DNA from: an uncultured Actinomycetes bacterium | GTDB taxonomy: Bacteria; Actinomycetota; Actinomycetes; Nanopelagicales; Nanopelagicaceae | Assembly (NCBI GenBank): GCA_903865885.1 | Contig: CAIPLJ010000021.1 | Span: forward strand, 1-10,494 | Reading direction: 5' to 3' | Length of the DNA: 10,494 bases | Shown: in pieces, positions 6,494-10,494 of the stretch | Numbering within the stretch: the stretch's first letter is position 1 | How the letters are laid out: every line of letters begins with the position of its first letter | Translations under genes and position numbers: made by a program | Notes under the pieces: generated by a model | Databases searched by the model: none | Told to the model about the DNA's origin: nothing | What the model saw: the letters and a program-made list of their open reading frames with translations, nothing else

Positions 6494-8646
6494 ATCAACG
6501 CTCAAGGCTAAGCCTTATCGTTATTCAAATCTTTATCGCATCCCTGATGGTGGCCTTGCTTGGAAGACTCTTCTATCTTCAAGTAGCAGCAGGACCAAAA
6601 TATCGCGATGCAGCACTGAGTATTCAAAGCCGCGATGTTGTAACCCCAGCGAACCGCGGATTCATTGTCGATTCTTCAGGTGTTCCACTTGCACTCAATA
6701 AGGTAGGGCTCGCAATTACTGTAGACCGCACAAAGATAGATCTATTACCCGATAAAGGTGCGGCAGTCGTTCAAGATCTTGTTACGTTACTGGGGTTAAA
6801 TTTTGCAGATGTCTGGCAACGCACTCGACTTTGCGGCGAGCTTCCTGCAGGTCAGAAGACCGGATGTTGGACTGGTTCGCGCTTTCAACCAATTCCTATT
6901 ACTAAGGAAGCAGATCCACAACTAGCACTACGAATTGTTGAACGTCCAGATAGATATCCTGGAATTTCTGCGACTCCCGTAGCCTTCCGTAGTTATCCAG
7001 AAACGTTAGGGCTTAATGGGGGACATGTACTTGGATATGTCGGACCGCTTACCGAATCTGATCTTTCGGGTGCAAATGGACGGACATATTTTAGATCTGA
7101 ATCAATCGGTAAAGCAGGGCTCGAATATGTTTACGACGAGTATCTCCGAGGCACACCTGGGATAAAGACCTATATCGTTGATCGCAAAGAAGCAGTAACT
7201 ACAACAAGTAAGAATACAAAGCCAATTGCTGGAGATCACCTTGTGACAAGTCTTGATGCGAGGTTGCAGGCCGCAACAGATATTGCTCTAGCAGATGCTG
7301 TGCAACGCGCACGAGCTTCGGGCTATCGAGCCGATGGTGGAGCTGCTGTAGTTCTTGATGTGACTAACGGACAAGTTCTCGCGTTATCTTCATATCCGAC
7401 CTTTGACCCTAATGCATTTGAAAAAGGTCTTACTGTTAAACAAGCGAAAGATCTCTATAGCGAAAGTACGGGCGTACCCGCACTGAATCGTGCACTGCAA
7501 GGTCTCTATGCGCCAGGTTCTACATTTAAAGCAGTATCGGTAGTTGCGGCCCGCGATGCCGGTTATGACCTCAAAGGAACATATCAATGTCCTAAGGAGG
7601 TACAAGTTGGTGATCGCGCATTCCAAAACTTCGAAAGTAAATCGCAAGGCTCGCTCACTCTGAAGCAGGCCATTGCAGTTTCATGCGACACCATTTGGTA
7701 CAAAATTGCATATGACGAATGGGTTCGCGATGGGGGCTTGAGCCCTAAATCCAACCCCAATGATTACTTCTTTAAGGCAGCGGCGAAGTTCCAAATGGGA
7801 GTCAAGACTGGAATTGATTTACCTTCTGAATCTGCTGGACGCCTTGCAAATCGTCAATGGCGCGCAGCTTGGTATAAACAGAATAAAGATTTTTACTGCA
7901 ACTATAAAGACCGAGCTGCAAAATCCGCGCAAACCCCCTTTCTTGTTTTGCTGGCGCATGAGAATTGCCTCGACGGAGACAAGATTCGCGCAGGTGATGC
8001 TGTGAACTTCTCAATCGGTCAGGGAGATACTGTGGTGACACCCATCAAACTTGCACAGATGTATGCAGCAATTGCTAACGGTGGAACTTTATGGAAGCCA
8101 ACTATCGCAAAGGCCATTATTAAAACTGATGGAACTGTAATACACACATTTGCTCCACAGAAAGATGGTGAGCTTGGCGTTGATCACACTACGATTGCTT
8201 TCTTGCAAGATGCACTCCATGAAGTAACAGTTTCAGGAACCTCAGCTGGAGTCTTTGCAGGATTCCCGGTTGCTACGGCAGGTAAAACTGGAACTGCCCA
8301 AGTATTTGGAAATAACCCAAATGGAAGCGCTAAGGCAGATACATCTTGGTATGCATCATTTGCACCTGTTAACAATCCAAAGTATGCAGTTGTCATGATG
8401 GTGAGCCAAGGTGGATTTGGAGCAAGTACATCAGCCGTCGGAGTTCGAAAGATTTATGAGACTCTCTTTGGCGTTAAGGGAAGTACCGTTGTTCCAGGAC
8501 TTGCACTCTTCCCAAATGGAAATCCTCCAACTGCATTGCCACGAATTTCACCAGCCACAAAGCCAAAGCCATCTATATTAAATCCTGGCAAACCGGCGGT
8601 AGTTGTTAGCCCGACTCCAACTTCGAAAGCGACGGTTAAACGGTGA
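6490..8646 (+). CDS. mrdA: Penicillin-binding protein 2, elongasome transpeptidase
   Basis: Class B PBP that cross-links new peptidoglycan made by RodA during side-wall growth. 718 residues: a membrane anchor at about 8-30; a PBP-dimer (pedestal) domain beginning near NRGFIVDSSGVPLALN (55-70); and a transpeptidase domain. Catalytic motifs are complete: S-T-F-K with nucleophile Ser344 and Lys347 (in YAPGSTFK), the S-x-D/N motif as SCD (398-400, the variant usual in PBP2), and KTG (599-601, in TAGKTGTAQV). It is longer than the E. coli enzyme because of extra segments, including LCGELPAGQKTGCW (114-127) with a Cys pair and a 30-40 residue Pro/Lys-rich C-terminal tail ending in SPTPTSKATVKR. Six Cys residues would lie outside the membrane (115, 126, 367, 399, 470, 493). 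Position between mreD and rodA favours MrdA/PBP2 over FtsI. It overlaps both neighbours by four bases. Confidence 0.96.
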   Translation: MNQRSRLSLIVIQIFIASLMVALLGRLFYLQVAAGPKYRDAALSIQSRDVVTPANRGFIVDSSGVPLALNKVGLAITVDRTKIDLLPDKGAAVVQDLVTLLGLNFADVWQRTRLCGELPAGQKTGCWTGSRFQPIPITKEADPQLALRIVERPDRYPGISATPVAFRSYPETLGLNGGHVLGYVGPLTESDLSGANGRTYFRSESIGKAGLEYVYDEYLRGTPGIKTYIVDRKEAVTTTSKNTKPIAGDHLVTSLDARLQAATDIALADAVQRARASGYRADGGAAVVLDVTNGQVLALSSYPTFDPNAFEKGLTVKQAKDLYSESTGVPALNRALQGLYAPGSTFKAVSVVAARDAGYDLKGTYQCPKEVQVGDRAFQNFESKSQGSLTLKQAIAVSCDTIWYKIAYDEWVRDGGLSPKSNPNDYFFKAAAKFQMGVKTGIDLPSESAGRLANRQWRAAWYKQNKDFYCNYKDRAAKSAQTPFLVLLAHENCLDGDKIRAGDAVNFSIGQGDTVVTPIKLAQMYAAIANGGTLWKPTIAKAIIKTDGTVIHTFAPQKDGELGVDHTTIAFLQDALHEVTVSGTSAGVFAGFPVATAGKTGTAQVFGNNPNGSAKADTSWYASFAPVNNPKYAVVMMVSQGGFGASTSAVGVRKIYETLFGVKGSTVVPGLALFPNGNPPTALPRISPATKPKPSILNPGKPAVVVSPTPTSKATVKR

Positions 8647-9803
8647 GTACTTTTCTCAATCGCAATCCGTATCGCAGATCACGCCGCGCATCGGTAACAG
8701 CTGGTTTTGACCCAGTTCTCACTGGTGCAGTTGCAGGGCTACTTATTCTTGGAACACTTCTTGTTTATGCTGCAACGCGCGAATGGTATGCATCTCAAGG
8801 ACTTGATCCGCAGTATTACCTCAAGCGCCATGTTATTAATATTGTGATTGGTCTAGCGCTTGCGTGGGGCACAACAATTATTGATTACCGTCTACTTCGC
8901 GCCTACACACCTTTTATTTGGGCATTCGGCGTAGCCGGTCTGCTCTTTGTTTTACTGCCAGGAGTTGGAAGTACTGTCAATGGCGCAAAAGCTTGGATTC
9001 CACTTCCGGGTGGTTTCCAAATCCAGCCTGCAGAGATTGCAAAGATTTCAATCATCATTGGAATCTCGATGTTGCTTTCTGAGCGAACACATAACAGTGA
9101 TGCACCAACACATAAAGATGTTCTTAAATCTCTGGCCGTAGCCGGGCTTCCGATAATCTTAATCTTGGCGCAACCAGATATGGGAACTGTCTTTATTATT
9201 AGCGCATCCGTAGTAACAATTCTTGCTGTATCTGGCGCGCCTACGCGCTGGGTTGTAGGACTCATTTTGCTTGCAGTCATCGGTGGCTTTGTTGCAACCA
9301 AGGCTGGCGTCATCAGCGAATACCAAATTAAACGTCTGCAATCATTTGTCGATCCTAATGCTGATGCGCAAGGTGCGGGATATCAATTACGACAAGCTCG
9401 AATCACTGTTGGCTCAGGCGGGCTTATCGGTACTGGGATATTTAAAGGTCCACAAACAAATGGTCGCTTTGTTCCAGAACAACAGACCGACTTCATCTTT
9501 ACAGTAGCTGGCGAAGAACTCGGATTCCTCGGAAGCGGGCTGATTATCTTCTTACTCTTCCTGGTTTTGATGCGAGCATTTGCAATTGCGCGGCGATCGA
9601 ATGACCCCTATGGAACACTGGTATGCACGGGCGTTATTGCTTGGTTTGCTTTTCAGATCTTTGAAAATATTGGCATGACCCTTGGCCTGATGCCGATGAC
9701 AGGAGTTCCGCTTCCATTTATGTCCTATGGCGGTTCGAGTATGTTTGCCAACCTCATTGGATTTGGACTCTTGCAGAATGTTCATGCAAGGCACCATGGC
9801 TAA
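8643..9803 (+). CDS. rodA: RodA peptidoglycan glycosyltransferase (SEDS family)
   Basis: Polytopic SEDS enzyme that polymerises lipid II into glycan strands, working as a pair with PBP2. At 386 residues it has the usual length, with about ten membrane helices. Seen: NGAKAWIPLPGGFQIQPAEI (113-132); LAQPDMGTVFI (175-185); the large extracytoplasmic loop with GAGYQLRQARITVGSGG (244-260) and FVPEQQTDFIFTVAGEELGF (276-295); and the C-terminal FtsW/RodA signature ENIGMTLGLMPMTGVPLPFM (341-360) followed by SYGGSS (361-366). Asp283 in QTDF sits where the essential loop Asp of characterised RodA proteins lies, so it is probably active. The start is GTG, overlapping the mrdA stop as GTGA; this gives a short Arg-rich cytoplasmic N-terminus (NRNPYRRSRRASVT) before helix 1. 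Adjacency to mrdA distinguishes it from FtsW. Confidence 0.96.
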   Translation: MSTFLNRNPYRRSRRASVTAGFDPVLTGAVAGLLILGTLLVYAATREWYASQGLDPQYYLKRHVINIVIGLALAWGTTIIDYRLLRAYTPFIWAFGVAGLLFVLLPGVGSTVNGAKAWIPLPGGFQIQPAEIAKISIIIGISMLLSERTHNSDAPTHKDVLKSLAVAGLPIILILAQPDMGTVFIISASVVTILAVSGAPTRWVVGLILLAVIGGFVATKAGVISEYQIKRLQSFVDPNADAQGAGYQLRQARITVGSGGLIGTGIFKGPQTNGRFVPEQQTDFIFTVAGEELGFLGSGLIIFLLFLVLMRAFAIARRSNDPYGTLVCTGVIAWFAFQIFENIGMTLGLMPMTGVPLPFMSYGGSSMFANLIGFGLLQNVHARHHG

Positions 9804-9837
9804 ATCGCGCTCAAAATAGGTTTTCGACCGCCTTATC

Positions 9838-9846
9838 TGCCATAAT
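9838..9846 (+). promoter_or_regulatory. Candidate extended -10 promoter of rne
   Basis: TGC-CATAAT fits an extended -10 (TGn followed by a five-of-six match to TATAAT). No good -35 hexamer lies 16-18 bases upstream; TTCGAC at 9823-9828 is too close. The site lies just after rodA in the first non-coding DNA of the block, where a promoter for rne would be expected. A transcript would start near 9853 and have a leader of about 135 bases. Confidence 0.4.
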
Positions 9847-9861
9847 TAGGTCAACAGTTCA

Positions 9862-9893
9862 GCGCGGCCAGCGATCCTTATCGCGCCTGCGGC
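9862..9893 (+). promoter_or_regulatory. Potential GC-rich hairpin in rne leader
   Basis: The core is a perfect five-base-pair stem GCGAT/ATCGC (9871-9875 with 9880-9884) closing a CCTT loop. It is extended by GGC/GCC (9866-9868 with 9885-9887) across a two-base bulge, and then by imperfect pairs using GCGC (9862-9865) and GCGGC (9889-9893). No T tract follows, so it does not look like a rho-independent terminator. Its function is unknown; a structured element in the leader of an RNase gene is one reading. Confidence 0.45.
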
Positions 9894-9945
9894 GGACTAC
9901 AAGAAAAGTTTTGTTCAAGGTGATCTCATCTTGGGCCTCGAGAAT

Positions 9946-9971
9946 GCGTATATCCACACTAAGGAATACGC
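9946..9971 (+). promoter_or_regulatory. Potential hairpin before rne RBS
   Basis: GCGTAT (9946-9951) and ATACGC (9966-9971) are perfect inverted repeats separated by 14 bases. The loop includes AAGGA (9961-9965), a Shine-Dalgarno-like sequence. The stem ends four bases before the rne ribosome binding site, so folding could influence initiation. A six-base stem with a large loop is modest, and chance cannot be excluded. Confidence 0.3.
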
Positions 9972-9974
9972 GCT

Positions 9975-9980
9975 AAAGGA
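9975..9980 (+). promoter_or_regulatory. Ribosome binding site of rne
   Basis: AAAGGA lies nine bases before the ATG at 9990. An in-frame TAA at 9960-9962, with no other start codon between it and 9990, fixes that ATG as the first possible start of the frame. Confidence 0.6.
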
Positions 9981-9989
9981 TTTGGTGCC

Positions 9990-10494
9990 ATGGCTATTGA
10001 GCCAAAATCACCGCGTAAGCGCGCGGTTAAGAAATCAAGTAAGAAATCACTGAGCTCAGAAGTAACAACTGAGCCAATAATTGCAGAAGATGCACCGCCA
10101 CGTGCCCCTAAATCGGGTGCAAAAAAAGCTGCAGCAATTCCCGTTCCTATGTTTCAAGCAGCACCTGTCGATGCAGTTGCTCCGCCAAAGTCTTCAAGAT
10201 CGGGCGCAAAGAAAGCTGCAAAGTCTGCTGATGCAGAAGAAGTTACTACACCAGCTGCAGATTCTGAAGATTCAGAAGGTCGCGGAAACCGTAATCGCCG
10301 TCGCCGTCGTGGTGGCCGTGGTCGCCGCAAGCCAAATGGTGAAGGCGTAGATTCACAAGAGAACTCTGACAACGATTCTGAAGATTCATCCGATGAAGGA
10401 TCTGAAAGTGCAGATGGCACAACACATCGCCGTCGCCGTCGCCGTCGCGCAACAGGAGATGGCGTTACACCAGGTGAAGTCATTGATGAAGATG
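9990..10494 (+). CDS. rne: RNase E/G family ribonuclease, N-terminal arm (3' end outside window)
   Basis: An open frame of 168 codons runs off the right edge. The product starts MAIEPKSPRKRAVKKSSKK and is low-complexity throughout: a Lys/Ala-rich basic segment (about 1-20 and 41-78, with SGAKKAA twice), an Arg/Gly cluster RNRRRRRGGRGRRK (101-114), a strongly acidic Asp/Glu/Ser run (about 121-143), then a run of seven Arg after His (147-153). Actinobacterial RNase E proteins carry just such a disordered Arg-rich N-terminal extension before the S1 and catalytic domains, and rne lies downstream of the ndk/mre region in many actinobacteria. The catalytic part is not in the window, so the name rests on composition and synteny. 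The expected role is a membrane- or condensate-associated endonuclease for mRNA decay and rRNA maturation. A different disordered RNA-binding protein is possible but less likely. Confidence 0.78.
   Translation, partial: MAIEPKSPRKRAVKKSSKKSLSSEVTTEPIIAEDAPPRAPKSGAKKAAAIPVPMFQAAPVDAVAPPKSSRSGAKKAAKSADAEEVTTPAADSEDSEGRGNRNRRRRRGGRGRRKPNGEGVDSQENSDNDSEDSSDEGSESADGTTHRRRRRRRATGDGVTPGEVIDED
10113..10220 (+). repeat. Paired SGAKKAA coding repeats in rne
   Basis: Residues 42-48 (10113-10133) and 71-77 (10200-10220) of the RNase E arm both read SGAKKAA, preceded by Lys or Arg. The two DNA copies differ at synonymous sites, so the peptide motif is kept rather than being a fresh DNA duplication. Confidence 0.6.
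10296..10448 (+). repeat. CGCCGT hexamer tracts encoding poly-Arg
   Basis: Two in-frame runs of alternating CGC and CGT codons, at 10296-10310 and 10428-10448, encode five and seven consecutive Arg residues. These are short tandem hexamer repeats in the coding sequence and could change length by slippage without shifting the frame. Confidence 0.7.

Larger units (their letters stand above)
9804..9989 (+). other. rodA–rne intergenic region / rne leader
   Basis: This 186-base gap is the only substantial non-coding stretch in the window. It carries no convincing terminator for the upstream block (no GC-rich hairpin followed by a T run). It does carry a candidate extended -10 element (9838-9846), a GC-rich imperfect hairpin (9862-9893), a second short hairpin (9946-9971) and the rne ribosome binding site (9975-9980). 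It also contains an A/T-rich stretch around AAAAGTTTT (9904-9912). Read together, this is most simply a promoter plus a structured 5' leader of roughly 135 bases for the RNase E gene. Confidence 0.6.

Noticed and set aside
8903..9313. 136-codon minus-strand ORF
   Set aside because: It lies wholly inside rodA, whose protein motifs are clear, and its translation has no recognisable features. It is an antisense shadow.
9900..9915. AAAAGTTTT as a terminator for the rodA transcript
   Set aside because: The A and T runs are separated by one base and cannot form a normal loop, and there is no GC-rich stem ahead of a T tract.
10081..10350. Plus-strand ORF of 89 codons in another frame of the rne arm
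   Set aside because: Gln/Leu/Val-rich frame-shifted reading of the same low-complexity DNA. The rne frame has a proper ribosome binding site and the expected Arg-rich composition.
10296..10448. CGCCGT tracts as a CRISPR or regulatory repeat array
   Set aside because: Units are six bases, contiguous and in frame as Arg codons, with no spacers. They are explained by the protein sequence.
10154..10483. 109-codon minus-strand ORF with Arg/Ser/Pro-rich product
   Set aside because: It mirrors the low-complexity rne arm (CGCCGT codons read in reverse), so composition alone keeps it open.

Overview
The window looks like a stretch of actinobacterial chromosome with unusually low GC. Two things point there. 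The gene order valS–folC–(DUF4233 membrane protein)–ndk is characteristic of Actinobacteria, as is the elongasome cluster mreB-mreC-mreD-mrdA-rodA followed by an RNase E/G gene with a long Arg-rich N-terminal arm. The codon use is clearly A/T-tolerant (many GAA, AAA, GCA, ATT codons), unlike Streptomyces or Mycobacterium. A streamlined aquatic actinobacterium of the Nanopelagicales (acI) type is my best guess; this is inference from synteny and composition, not a database match.

Layout, all on the + strand. 1-1860 is the 3' part of valS (valyl-tRNA synthetase; its 5' part lies before the window). 1860-3218 is folC (folate polyglutamylation). 3218-3553 is a four-helix DUF4233 membrane protein. 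3566-3988 is ndk (nucleoside diphosphate kinase). 3989-9803 is the rod-elongation cluster mreB, mreC, mreD, mrdA (PBP2) and rodA. 9804-9989 is the only real intergenic gap. It holds a candidate extended -10 promoter and a leader with two potential hairpins. From 9990 an RNase E/G-family gene (rne) begins and runs off the right edge.

The nine genes from valS to rodA are packed with gaps of -4 to +12 bases. Stop/start fusions (TAATG twice, ATGA, GTGA) and directly abutting ORFs are frequent, so translational coupling is likely across most of the block. I see no convincing rho-independent terminator anywhere. Functionally the block joins tRNA charging, folate and nucleotide supply to lateral cell-wall synthesis: MreB filaments, the MreC/MreD scaffold, the RodA glycosyltransferase and the PBP2 transpeptidase.

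This is mostly an ordinary, conserved housekeeping region and I see no new mobile, defence or biosynthetic system. The points most worth a second look are the structured leader of rne, with a possible mini-ORF whose stop overlaps the rne ribosome binding site; the low-complexity charge-patterned RNase E arm; the uncharacterised DUF4233 protein; and the very tight ndk–mreB junction.
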